The notes under the pieces: generated by a model
The model's input: the letters and a program-made list of their open reading frames with translations, nothing else
Databases searched by the model: none
Told to the model about the DNA's origin: nothing
Source: Lumnitzera littorea
Lineage: Eukaryota > Streptophyta > Magnoliopsida > Myrtales > Combretaceae
Assembly: GCA_024138015.1 (NCBI GenBank)
Contig: JAMXBB010000002.1
Location: 9,667,183-9,731,182 of the forward strand
Reading direction: 5' to 3'
Length of the DNA stretch: 64,000 nucleotides
Made by a program: the position numbers and the translations under genes
Shown: positions 1 to 11,094 of the stretch, one piece after another
How the letters are laid out: each line of letters starts with the position of its first letter
Position numbering within the stretch: position 1 is the stretch's first letter

Positions 1-987
1 TGGTTGTGCTTGTTAGATAGTTGAATGTGTGCATGTGCTTGATTATGGGTGATGCTATGATTCTGTTTGTTGTTTTGGCATATATTGTATGATTTGTATG
101 TAAGGATTGATCACCCTAAATTGGACTTAATCAAATATTCGACCAGTAATTATAATCGGACATGCATGGCAATCCGTTAGGGGAACTTAGGACTCTCCGG
201 CCAAATACCAACCCCTTCGGAAGGGATAGCGTAGGATTGCAAAATAGTCTCTTCTTCATCTTCAGTCGAACTAAGTGACAGGAGAGGAGGTCGTGGCGAG
301 GGTGAAGACAGTGGTTCGAAGGTAATCGCGGGAGGAGCAAGGTCTCCATTACACAAGCCTGGGTTTGGTCGTGAGCTGTTGCATTAACGGCAACTCCTCA
401 ACCCGGATTAGAGCGGGCGCAATTTCTCTAATCTCACGACGGGCCGGACAACGTCGTGCGATGGCATTTGCTTGCACATGCATTGCATTTAATAAGTGAT
501 TGAAAACCTTGTTGTGTTTTTAGTATAGTTTTAAGTCCTCCGTCCTAACTTACTGAGCTGTGGTTGCTCACATCCCTATAGACGTCGTGCAGGTGCTGGC
601 TAAGAAGCGGCCAACTACTACTCTGAAGCTAGCAACTGCTGGATTTTGGGGAGTGAGGAAAAACATGTTAAGAATAAATATATATTTTTAAGGTTTAAGC
701 TTTTACTTTAGAATTTTTTATTTCTGAATACTGTAATAACTAGAAAATATATTATAGAGAAATATTGTAAACTTTAATTACAATAGCTGAATTATAGTAT
801 ATATATATATTTCCTCACTTTCTTAGATTAATGATTTATTTAAATTACAAACTGTTTACTTCAAAGTGGGTTAGTCGTTGATGCTTTGTGTAGATCAGGT
901 CTAAGATAGCGGTTGTAAGGCCAACTTCTATCTTAGGATGGTTTACACGGCGGGGCTGTTACGACTCTGCCGCTTCGGGGCGTGACA
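1..987 (+). repeat. LTR-like end of a large repeat family, youngest copy (A)
   Basis: This block recurs, much more mutated, ending near 27483 and near 31068, and inverted around 33.9 and 37.1-38.9 kb. Shared landmarks in order are a hexamer-rich stretch near 160-200, the region 250-420, a splice-like ttgcag/gtgcag context near 590, a gggagtgagga motif near 650, and the end gcttcggggcgtgaca at 972-987. The end in ...GACA fits an LTR (TG...CA) read on the + strand. The left boundary is outside the window. It is richer in CpG than the other copies, so it is probably the most recent. No coding potential is convincing. The small minus-strand reading frame at 131-349 is chance. The superfamily is unproven; gypsy or LARD is my guess. 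Confidence 0.6.
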
Positions 988-2917
988 TCTAATAATTGCT
1001 CCTAAAGGACCAATAACAGATGATAGATTTTTAGTATAAAAGAAAAATAGAAGAGGAAAAAAAAAGCAAGCATGAACAAGAGAGGTGATGGATTTTTAAT
1101 ATTGAATAATTTTAAGCGTATTTACATATTGTGATATGTGAACATGAGTGTTTTGAGTTTGTCCTTTATGTTATTTTTTCTTATTTTTAAATTAACTGTG
1201 ATGGGATGGAGAATAATTTAGGTATGCAAAATGCTAAAAGTGAAAACATAGGTATGCAAACTATTAAAGTGTAAAACTCAAATACGTAAAGTGGAATTTG
1301 CCTAATATAATTAATACATTGAAGGCGATTTCTAATAATATATGTAAACTTTGAACACTTAGAAATATAGTATTACAAATAAATATAAAAAAAATTCAAA
1401 TTTCATTATATTGATACTACACAAGTTAAGGACCACAGATGATAAAGTTTTTATAATATTTTTCTTAAGAGTAAGAACTCTTTTCAAGTTTGCTAGATTA
1501 CAGTTCTTACATGAACCATATCTTGTCATAAGAGAAAATCAAACTTGTTAATGTGAGTTTAGAATGACAAAATAATAATAAGAAAATACAAAAGTATTGA
1601 AAACTATTAAGTACAGCTCATATGGTGGAAAAGCTAAACAAATAAATATCATTTTTATCAGTATAGAGGGCAATTTTAGTGATTAGGTTTTAGGTGCAAT
1701 TTAATGGTATAGACTGGTTTGATGGGCTAGTGACAGGACTTAGAAAACCAAGCAAAAATAGTGATGTTTTGGGGAGATATGGCTTGGTAGGTTTGAAACA
1801 TAGATTGTTGGACTGGTTATTTCGCTCCTAATCTTACTCAATTAACTTGTGCATGAAACTAAGGCTTGGAAGAAATATTTCTAGGCCTTAGACCTCATTT
1901 AGCCTTAAAAGGAGTTATCTAAATAAAAGCTATGAGTTTATTTTATTATTAATGAGTTTATATTCTTTCATTATAAGTCATTGGGACTATCTAGAGCCTT
2001 GGCCCAAGCTCATGGTCCATATGAAAAGGAGTGAATCTTAGCCATTGGATCATCTAAGACCATCTAATGGTTGCCAGTAATGTCAAATATTAGTTATCCG
2101 TCTGAAAGTAATCTAATGACTGAGACTTACTCTTAAGATCTATAAAAAGAGATTCCTCCTCTCATTTGAGACATTATGAGTATTTGCTAAATTGAGATAA
2201 ACGTAGAAGCTTTGTTGAAATTACTTTACGAAAGATCAAACAAACTAATCAATGAAGAAGAGATCAAGAACACCCAAAAGCACAAGACTTAGTTTTCTAT
2301 CATGTGTGCATACACGAGTGATCAAGGTCACCTACTTCTCCTCCCATGTGTATATCCATCATATTCATAGATGTGTCATTGAATCAAATGATCTATAAGA
2401 TTGACCATCACGTACATAGCAGGTGATTGATTATAGGCAGCAACTCCAACTTTATTAAGAAATTTACTCATAAGTATGTCGTGAACAACTTCTATTACTA
2501 GCTCATATGAAAATGCTATTTTAAACCAAACACATGGAATGGGAATATGTTGCATGGATAACATATATAAACATATCGTAGAATATATAATATGTATTTA
2601 AATATAAAAACTTTCTACAGGCTTATTAGATTGTGACTCTTATATGAATTATATTTTAACATAAGAGAAAATCAAAATGTTGATGTAAATAAGCTAAGAC
2701 TAACAAAATAATAATTAATAATAACAATAAGAAAATTCAAAACTATGACTTGAAAAGTGAAATAACTTAAAAGCTATTAAACATAACTAGTGTGGTAGAA
2801 AAATAAATAAGTGTTCCTATAAAATAATTTTTTCAATATATAGTGGATGAATTCCATCGCTAGCTTGCATGGAAATGCTATTTTGAATCAAATATATAAA
2901 TCGTCATATGTTGCAAT
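988..2917. other. Gene-free AT-rich stretch with a diverged direct duplication
   Basis: No gene is supported. About 200 bp at 1475-1670 is repeated in the same orientation at about 2612-2845. Both copies share a run containing cataagagaaaatcaaa, then aacaaaataataa, then aaaagctattaa-like text. A second pair is 2485-2560 and 2846-2917, sharing gaaatgctattttraa (atgctattttgaa in the second copy) and atatgttgca. A 60-codon open stretch lies on the minus strand at 2376-2564 within the first of these. I do not recognise its product, and its partner copy is not open. It may be a duplicated gene scrap. Confidence 0.4.
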
Positions 2918-3211
2918 TGTTGACTGTTGATTTTTATCCCGGTGTGCAAACACTTGCAAAACGTGAAAACGGCTTCGAAGGGTGCCTAAGGGTATTCCGG
3001 CATGGCTACTCCAATGCCTAAGTTAGCCATCTTATCATGTGGAGAGAAAATGTCGAATGATTATGTGTATGAGAATAGAGAAGAGGGGCCCCTTACCTGG
3101 GGTCTATAGTAAGTCAATGAAGATTGTCCTTAGACTGGGCCGTTGGATCGAATTTAGGTGTTAGGCCCACTAATATAAGCCTACATAACAACTATTGAAA
3201 AATGCCTATCA
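2918..3211. repeat. Left terminal direct repeat of the LARD-like element
   Basis: It aligns with 7123-7430. Shared blocks include gtgcaaacacttgcaaaac, gtatgagaatrgaga and tatagtaagtcaatg. It begins TGTTGA and ends TATCA, consistent with TG...CA termini. Confidence 0.65.
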
Positions 3212-3234
3212 AATGTAACAAAGTCAGAAAAAAG

Positions 3235-3635
3235 AGTATCTAAGGAGGTTGATTTCGTAGGATTTCTAGAAAGCCTAAAGAGGTTAGAGTGCTTGGAGAA
3301 GTAAAGGCCTGAAGAGGCAAAAGGTAAGAGTGACCAGAGTACTTATAAATATTTGTATGCCTAGAAAAGTAAAGACTTGAAGAGACTGGAGTGCCTAAAG
3401 AGGCGAGAGCACTTAAATTAGTGGGAGCACCTAAAAAGATGAGAGTTTAAAGAGGTCGAAGTGCCTCTTGGAGAGGCAGGAGCGCTTGAAGAGATAAAGG
3501 CCTAAAGAGGCTGAAGTACTTAGAGAGGCGAGAGCGCTTGGAGAGGCAGGAAGAGGCCGAAGCACCTGAAGAGGTTAGTGCTTAAAAAGGTGATGGCCTG
3601 ATGAGGCTCAAGCACCTAAAAAGGTTAGGGAAGCA
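3235..3635. repeat. Degenerate 16-18-bp tandem repeat
   Basis: The segment is built from many imperfect copies of a unit like cctgaagaggcgagagcg. The spacing between successive gaggc cores is mostly 16-18 bp. In the 18-bp register, one frame would read a six-residue Glu/Ala/Leu-rich repeat, but stop codons interrupt it. It could be a non-coding minisatellite or the ruins of a repetitive coding segment. Confidence 0.6.
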
Positions 3636-6600
3636 TGTAGGTCGTTCGAGTTGGACATGACCTATACTAAATAGAGCCGTAAAGTAGGCTAATTGACCTT
3701 CAATTTGTTAATGTATTAGACTTTGCTACCAAATGTCGGATTTACGTGTTTAACCCTGTAACCGTTTGATGGTTGAGGGTTTTCAAGTAGCTCATTATCT
3801 ATTTATTAGACAGATCATTTTAGTTAATACTAGCTCACTATCCATAGTGTGTAGGACTTAAGAGCTATTAAGAATTTCCCGTTAACAGATTATGTTTGCA
3901 TAGGCTTAAAATATATGGCGTTTGTTTCACCCTAGTTTATTTTGAGCTCTTGCTCTCGTTTTGAGAGGAGGTAGAAATTAATTTGCTCAAATTTAAATAA
4001 ATCACTACAAATATTGAACAATTGACAAACTACGAATCAGTAGGGATAAGGTTTACTTATTTTTAATCAATGAGGATTAGCATGTGTGGTTTGACTACTA
4101 GCTTGTATCATAGGCGTGTATCCGGGATTCCCACCACATGTATATGTGGCTTGCTATGGAACAAATTGAATCAAGTCCGTTGCTGTTAATTGCATATTGG
4201 AACTCAGATTGCACCATCGTGATGGATTGAAAGAGCTTGGCTCAATAATTGCCAAATGCCACGATTGCCACAATTGCCTCATGATCACATGGTTATTGGA
4301 TAGTGAAGTGCGTAGTTCAGACCAAGAATTCGGCAATTAAATAAATTGCTACAAGTCAGCATCAATACTAGCGTGTGTACAAGTTGGTGCAGCATGTGGT
4401 ATGACGAACATCTCGAGTCAGTACGGGTAGAATCCAAATTTCTCGGCTTTGCTTTGCTGAGATTACATATTACTCGGCATGGAGATTGGAATTCATACTT
4501 GACGAACAAGTTGGCAAAAAAATTCTCGACATGAGTGGCCGTGCATTGCTCGGCATGTCGGCATGGAGATGGACAGTACCACAAAATCTTAGCTACTAAG
4601 ATTTGCTAAAGCTTAATAATAAGTGAAGAATGGCCCAAGACTTCGGTGCATTAGCTCCATAAATAGCTTGGCATTAGATCAATGTACTTATTGATCGAAA
4701 CTTGTCCTTCTAATGGAGCTATACTTGAAAAATAGGAAATTGAGCGATATTGCGGATCTATTGAAAAAATCCAAAGGAGACGTAGTAGAAGATGCAATTG
4801 AATTGAATATTGAAGAACTCAAAGTTGCTCTTTGTTCACTTAGGTATGAGATATCTTGGAGCTTGATGTGCTTGAAATTGTTCGAATAATCTACTTCTAG
4901 AAGAGGAAAGCTTCGATAAGTACTCGAAGCTACTCGAAAGTACTGCTGTTGCTGCTCATTACTATGGAAGCTAGACATTCTCGGCTTTTTGCTCCATTAT
5001 CAGGAGTTCAGAGCTCGGGGCTAGCAAGTCAGCAAAAATAAGCTCACATAAGTTGGCAGATTTGGAGTGACTCCGCATCCTCGGGGTTTTTTGGCTCACT
5101 TGGAGTAGCTCGGTAGCTACGATTGAGTGGGGTCTGGTCTACCAAGCAACAATATTGTTGTCGACTACTAGTCGAGAACGTGAAGTATAACTCGGGATAG
5201 TGAATTGCGTCCATTTTGGCTTGGCATCTCAGAGCTCTTATGCTGTGTTGTTCGGGATGGTTGGAGGGGTAAAGAACTCGAATTTGTAATGTATAGCGCC
5301 ACCTAGGCATTCAAGTTTGATAAGTGAGTACCCGGCATGTAGTAACTTCATCTTGGAGTTTGGTATAGCATGTGCGCTCAGACTTTAGCCATGCGCAGTG
5401 GCTAGACAGCTACTTTGCTTTGGAATTTATCAACGGCAGGAGAAGCATGAGATATTGGAGCTTACTTCTTTCGCCTCTTCCTCAAATGCTAATGTCCTGC
5501 GCGACATGAATTGGAGTCCAACACAAATTGAAGCTCGGCTTAGTTGAGAAACATCTTGGACAAATTGTTCTCGGTATTCAACCATGGAAGTACTCATTTT
5601 AGTACTCAACAAGTTTTGTTTGGCACATAAATTATTCGGCCATGGACTGCCGAGATAGTTCAAATGCTGACCAAGTATTAAAAAGCTTAGTATCTTTGTA
5701 GTTATAGCAACACGGCACGGAGTAGCTCGGATTCCATAGACTAATCATGCTTAGCACGGCAACTTCGTAGCTTGGTAAGTTGTTTCGTTCTAAGTGAAGC
5801 CATGGAGTGATTTGTAAGCTTCGGGTCTTTAGACGAGAGAGAAGCTTGGCTTAAATAAAATTCTGTTCAACGACTAAGATATCAAAGTTTTGATTGAGGC
5901 TTGTCAAAGTCGACCTGGACGTGCTACGATTATTTGGTTTCTCTAACTTGAATTGAAAAATAATCGATCGGCATCTCAAGTTGTTAGAATTAATGCAAAC
6001 CCAAGACAGTCCAAACTCGAATCAAAAGCTTGTCCCTCAGTGTTATTGGGCTGCTCAGCAACTGTACAAGTTCAGCTTCTCGGCCATTGTTGCAAGCCAA
6101 TAAAAATGCTCGGCGTCTATGTTTCTCGGCATCGTAGCATTCGGTGACTCGGTAGGGGGCTACTTGGCAATTTGGCATCTTATGAAAAGGGAAGCTTAGC
6201 CAATAATTTCAGCACTAAAATAATGAAAGATGATCGTCGCAAGTGCACTTATAATTTTAGCACATACTCGATGTTTGCCGCAACAAACTTCTAAATTTCT
6301 TGAAGACGGAAGAATAATTATAGTTCGGTAGATTAGCAATCACTTTCTCCTAGGTGTACTTTAACTTGACATAAGTGTTTGGCTTTGCGGCATGTAGGGA
6401 ATGGCCGGGACCAAAACGACCGCTTGGTCCAAAAGGTGGTCAGAAAAAAGTCAAAATATGTCCATCGTGAATTTTCTATGAATCGTGTCACTTTCCGATC
6501 AACAAGACTAAGCAATAACTCAACGGGTGGCTAAATGAAGACCTTGCTACAGATATGATAGCAGAACATGCGTGCGTTGTCGAACTTTTGTTAACATGAT

Positions 6601-7122
6601 GACTCTACACAGCAAGGCATCCTAGCACAAGTTCATTTTGCTGACATACGAATTGTTGAAAACTAAATATGTGTCCATCCAGTTTGTATGCGAAGATTAA
6701 CATGAAATTCAAAGATCTCTAAAGCAGAGGCATGGTGGTTATCAAGCAATTAAGTTGTCGTTACTAGTTTGACGGTGACAGTTATGAACCAAGAGAGGAT
6801 AAAGTTGTGGTTACTAAACTCTTAAAAGAAAAAAACTGACAAAGCCCTTCGTAGCTCCCAGATTGTATATGGAAGTTGATGTTGCCAATTAACATTTAGG
6901 ATCACAGGAATATGTTGTAGCGCCACGAGAAGCTAATGGTCGAAAGATACCAATGGGCTATAGACCAATTTGTCCATATCTAAAGAAATAATCGAAAAAG
7001 AAGTAGTGCGAGCCAAATGAGGGGAATCCATCAAAAAGGGGTGAAACATCTCATTAGTCTCCCCCAAAAAGAACATAAGGAATCATGGAAATATATTATA
7101 CGTTCCTACAGACGATGTTAAT
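3636..7122. other. Interior of the LARD-like element, no recognisable gene
   Basis: Reading frames on both strands are short (up to about 100 codons, for example 4285-4584 on the minus strand) and have no motifs I recognise. The recurrent ctcggc and agctcgg words give the block a distinct composition. I found no protease, integrase or RT signature in any frame. Confidence 0.45.
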
Positions 7123-7430
7123 TGTTGAAGGTTGATTTTTGTCTTGATGTGCAAACACTTGCAAAACACGAAAAAAGGTTTTGAGTGGTGCCGAAGGGTA
7201 TTTCGGCACTACCACTCCGATACCTAAGTCAACCCTCTTATTATGTAGAGAGAAAATATTGAATGGTTATGTGTATGAGAATGGAGAAAAAGGACCTTTT
7301 ATGTGAGGGTCTTGCCTGTTATTTATAGTAAGTCAATGGAGGTTGTTCTTAAATTAGACCATTAGATTAAATCTAGATGTTGGGCTCATTTATATAAGCC
7401 CACATGACAACTATCGAAAAATACTTATCA
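7123..7430. repeat. Right terminal direct repeat of the LARD-like element
   Basis: It is the partner of 2918-3211, in the same orientation. It is about 14 bp longer because of a small insertion near the tgtgagggtcttgcctg segment. It ends in TATCA just before a run of acaacaata. Confidence 0.65.
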
Positions 7431-9235
7431 ACAACAATAATAACATGAACTTTCTAGAATGTAATATATGCAATGAAAAGGAGGACAATAGTTTTTATAA
7501 AATCTGTAGTTGAATAATATATTAAAAGATGATATTCTAAATTAAGTGCAAATGAATTATGGAAATAAATCTACTATTAAGTATGTTATATTAGCACCTT
7601 AAGGATCCCTTGAACAACGGCGTTTGTACTTTATCATTATGGGTTTTTAAAAAGAGATTGGCAAGATTTTTTTTTTTTAAAGGGGAGGAAAGACAATAAT
7701 AGACTATTAGCAAACGACTACTTCTAAATGGAGGACTTGCTTTATCTTTAAGAAAGGTCTTTTAGCTTTGGCTATTATGACAAAAACTAAGGATAAAGAA
7801 AGGAGATTCATGATATAATGATGTTTTCAATAAAGTCGTATGTAGACAAAGATCTCTCTCTCTCTCTTTTCCTTGCTTCTTCTTCTTCTGCTTCTTCTTA
7901 ATCTTGTAATAGATCGGTCAAATAACAAAAGAAGCAAATAAACTCTTTCTATGGAGAAATATATAAGCAAACTCAAATTTCATTCCTATCGGTATATAAG
8001 ATTTTACTTAGAATTGCAGCAGGTCTTCTAATGTTATATTTGTGACATATATAAAAAAATTGGGGAGATTTTATGGTGTCATCCATTATCTTGATAGAAT
8101 TGATCCTATCCTCCATTTCACTATTTATTTATACATTTTAAAATCTAAATAATTGAATTTAAAATTTGTTCAATGATTTAGATTTAAAAAAGTGTAAATC
8201 AATAGTAAAATGGGTGTTAGCATCGATTCCATAAAATATAAGGATGGGATTATAAAAAAATCCAAAAAATTGAGGCAATTTTCAAATTAAATCCTAGGTA
8301 TTATAAGATGAATAGAAGATGTTGGAAGAAATATACGTACCTAGGCTTATTTATTAATTTCTCATTTTTGGAAACTATAAAATAAAGCGAAGAGCTTTTC
8401 AACATAAACAGTTAATTAAAATGGTTAAAACTGTTGTAATTTAATGATATTAATACTGATATTCTAATAAAATTGAATAGGTTTGCATCCTCTTTTCTAA
8501 TTTGTAATATAATTGGAAAAAAAAAAGTTAGTTAAAGTGTTTTGTAGCATCCATAGAAAGAACTCTTAGTTTCTTTTTCAATAAATTAAATATGCTTTCC
8601 ATTATGTTTGCTTCACATGCCTCTTGTTTTCTAATGTTTGAAACTATGTATTTAGATATAAAATCTAAATAAATATATATATTTAGATCTAATTTTACTA
8701 CATCCTCATTGAATAAAATATAAAAAGAAATTAGAATAAAAAAAACATATTTCAGTAGTTAAACGGTTTTATAAAAGACACCTTTTTTATTTTTTAAGAT
8801 TTGGAGTTTGTTAAGATTATTATAGTTTAGTAACATCATTATTGATCTCCTATTGAGATGAATTGATTTAAACCCCTTCTTTAGATGTAATTAGGAAAGA
8901 AAAAAAAGATTGAAATTTAAACATATAATTATAAGAAATAAGGGATTAGATGCATATGCTGGCTTCTACCTTAAAAAAAAAAAAGGCATATGCTAGGAAA
9001 ATAAGAAAAAAGGTATTAAATGCGGACAAATCAAACATTATTTATAATTTAATTATCCTAATCTTCTTCTTATTTAGGAGCAAAAATACTCATATCGAAA
9101 TAAAAAAAAAAGAAGAAGATAAAAACAGTCTACACTCTATTGGATTTAGCTGGTCGTCATTTGCAGTTTTGATTCGTCCCGACCGTTTCATTATGCTTTT
9201 GCCGATGAAATATTTTCGTTGTTAATCACACCTCG
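7431..9235. other. Intergenic region upstream of the desulfhydrase gene
   Basis: This is AT-rich sequence without a supported gene. It holds a CT/CTT microsatellite at about 7853-7900 and a fold-back element at about 8068-8237, listed separately. The 91-codon open stretch at 8950-9225 is lysine/isoleucine-rich, as expected by chance in such DNA, and I reject it as a gene. Confidence 0.5.
8068..8237. repeat. Fold-back (hairpin) MITE-like element
   Basis: The left arm starts attttatgg and the right arm ends ccataaaat. Inside, tatttatacattttaaaatct pairs with agatttaaaaaagtgtaaat and the pairing continues to a short loop around 8155-8165. Nearly the whole segment is an imperfect inverted repeat, as in small fold-back MITEs. 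Target duplications are not clear. Confidence 0.5.
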
Positions 9236-9693
9236 TATTTATAAAACAAACGAACTCGCAGCAAATAAAGCAAAACTAAAGCAACTACAAACAGGAATGT
9301 TCGAACCCTAACACAAAAAAAATTACCGCCATTTCCCGCTTCCACAAAAAAAAAATCTAAACCGTTCATTCCTCAATCCAACGGCTACGAAACAACCACG
9401 TACCACCACCCCGACGGTCATTATTAATGAAACGCCGTAATGGTACACTCTCACACTTGCAGTCTTAATCCCATTCTCTCTCCTCCCTGACGCACTAACG
9501 AGACATCCATTTTACAAGAAAATACACAAAACGACACGACACTTCATTTTCATCTCTATCTGTGTGTGTGTGTGGAAGAACACGACTTGTGAGACTGACT
9601 CGCTGAGTCGTCTTCCCCAATCATGTTGCTTCTGCACCCAAAAGCCTGAAAGACGCATACGTTACAAGTACCCCGATATTCTCTCTCCCCGAA
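9236..9693 (+). promoter_or_regulatory. Probable core promoter and 5' leader of the desulfhydrase gene
   Basis: A TATA-like tatttataaaac lies at 9236-9247, about 450 bp before the start codon. The leader is C/A-rich, as in plant 5' UTRs, and includes a telo-box-like gaaccctaa at 9303-9311. Four short upstream reading frames begin with ATG at 9297, 9427, 9440 and 9623, and all end before 9694. The transcription start is inferred, not seen, so whether the upstream frames are transcribed is open. Confidence 0.4.
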
Positions 9694-11094
9694 ATGGACC
9701 AAGAAGACCCTCGAAACGGCATCGCTTCACTGTCCCCAGCCAATAGCAGCATTGATAATAATATTAAGAACAACGATAACCACCTTGCTAAAAAACCCAA
9801 ACTAGCCCTAACCCTAACAGACCCCAGAATCTCCAGCGAATTCTCTCACCACCAGCATGGCGTCGCACGCCTCAACAACGGCAGCTTCGGGAGCTGCCCC
9901 GCCACGGTCCTGGAGGCGCAACGACGCTGGCAGCTTCAATTCCTTCAGCAGCCCGACGATTTCTACTTCAAGACCCTTGAAGGAGGAATCCTTCAGTCTC
10001 GAACCCTAATAAAAAACCTAATCAACGCCGAACATGTTGATGAGGTGTCTCTTGTTGATAACGCCACCACTGCTGCCGCCATTGTGCTCCAGCAGGTTGG
10101 CCGTGGCTTCACGGAATCGAGGTTTAAGGAAGGGGATACAGTTGTTATGTTTAATTGTGCTTTTCAGGCTGTTAGAAAGTCGATTCAGGCGTATGTCATC
10201 CGTGCCGGCGGGTGTGTCGCCCAGGTTGAATTGCCGTTTCCGGTTAAGTCGAACCAGGAGATTGTTGATGCTTTTAGATTAGGGTTAGTTAGGGGGAAGG
10301 AAAATGGTAGGAGAGTTAGATTGGCTATTATTGATCATATTACCTCGATGCCTTCGGTTTTGGTACCGGTTAAGGAATTAGTTAGGGTGTGTAGAGAAGA
10401 GGGTGTTGATCAAGTTTTCGTAGATGCCGCGCATGCTATTGGCAGTATTGAGGTAAATGTGAAGGATATTGGAGCTGATTTTTACGTGAGTAATTTGCAT
10501 AAGTGGTTTTTCTGCCCGCCTTCCGTTGCATTTTTTTATTGTAGGAGATCCGGTATACCGAATGAAATGCATCACCTCGTGGTTTCTCATGAATATGGGA
10601 TTGGATTGCCTATTGAGAGCACGTGGATTGGAACAAGGGATTACAGCTCTCAGCTTGTTGTGCCTTCGGTTTTTGAGTTTGTTAATAGGTTTGAGGGTGG
10701 ACTTTGTGGGATCATGAAGTGGAACCATGAGAAAGTAGTTGAAATGGGTGAGATGTTGAGAGAATCTTGGGGGACGAATCTTGGTTCCCCCACTGAGATG
10801 TGTGCTAGTATGGTTATGGTTGGTTTGCCATCGAAATTGGGTATTTCAAGTGAAAGCGATGCGTTTAGGTTGAGGTCGTATTTGAGGGAGATGCAGGGGG
10901 TTGAAGTGCCTGTACATTATCAGGCTCCCAGAGATGGCGTTGATGAGCCTAGGGATAAGGATGGGACAATAACGGGGTATGTTCGTATATCCCATCAGAT
11001 TTATAATAAAGTGGAGGATTATTTTAGGTTAAGGGATGCAATGAATCAGCTTGTTAACAGCAATTTGACATGCAGCACACTTGTAGTAGGATAA
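9694..11094 (+). CDS. LCD: PLP-dependent L-cysteine desulfhydrase-like enzyme, single exon
   Basis: This is a 466-aa protein of the class V aminotransferase fold. Plant members most similar in layout (Arabidopsis LCD type, about 450 aa) split L-cysteine into pyruvate, ammonia and hydrogen sulfide. The start is near LNNGSFGSCP (about residues 60-69), which is typical of this family's N-terminal substrate region. DAAHAIG places the pyridine-binding Asp at residue 244 and His at 247. SNLHKWFFCPP places the Schiff-base Lys at residue 270. The C-terminal small domain follows to residue 466. A variable N-terminal tail of about 45 residues includes a basic KKPKL patch and no clear transit peptide, so a cytosolic or nuclear location is possible. 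The start has G at -3 and G at +4. The gene is intronless in the coding part. The exact substrate is inferred from the family, since isopenicillin-N-epimerase-like relatives share the fold. Confidence 0.88.
   Translation: MDQEDPRNGIASLSPANSSIDNNIKNNDNHLAKKPKLALTLTDPRISSEFSHHQHGVARLNNGSFGSCPATVLEAQRRWQLQFLQQPDDFYFKTLEGGILQSRTLIKNLINAEHVDEVSLVDNATTAAAIVLQQVGRGFTESRFKEGDTVVMFNCAFQAVRKSIQAYVIRAGGCVAQVELPFPVKSNQEIVDAFRLGLVRGKENGRRVRLAIIDHITSMPSVLVPVKELVRVCREEGVDQVFVDAAHAIGSIEVNVKDIGADFYVSNLHKWFFCPPSVAFFYCRRSGIPNEMHHLVVSHEYGIGLPIESTWIGTRDYSSQLVVPSVFEFVNRFEGGLCGIMKWNHEKVVEMGEMLRESWGTNLGSPTEMCASMVMVGLPSKLGISSESDAFRLRSYLREMQGVEVPVHYQAPRDGVDEPRDKDGTITGYVRISHQIYNKVEDYFRLRDAMNQLVNSNLTCSTLVVG

Larger units (their letters stand above)
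2918..7430. mobile_element. LARD-like non-autonomous LTR element
   Basis: Two direct repeats of about 300 bp (2918-3211 and 7123-7430) flank an interior of about 3.9 kb. The repeats both start TGTTGA and end TATCA, and match along their whole length with many point differences. The interior has no reading frame resembling gag or pol, so I call it a large retrotransposon derivative. Neither a clean primer-binding site nor a polypurine tract is visible next to the repeats, and the flanking 5-mers do not match, so an old, eroded insertion is likely. The interior is less AT-rich than its surroundings and carries a short tandem repeat at 3235-3635. Confidence 0.55.

Noticed and set aside
3235..3635. 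Coding repeat protein
   Set aside because: One frame gives a pleasing Glu/Ala/Leu hexad, but stop codons interrupt it and there is no start or flanking coding sequence.
8950..9225. 91-codon + strand frame before the desulfhydrase gene
   Set aside because: Lysine/isoleucine-rich translation of A-runs, with no motif; expected by chance in AT-rich DNA.
9564..9746. 60-codon + strand open frame overlapping the start of the desulfhydrase gene
   Set aside because: It lacks an ATG start at its beginning, runs through a TG microsatellite, and lies in a different frame from the enzyme.
10378..10728. 116-codon open frame on the minus strand inside the desulfhydrase gene
   Set aside because: It is the antisense shadow of a well-supported coding region and has no recognisable content.
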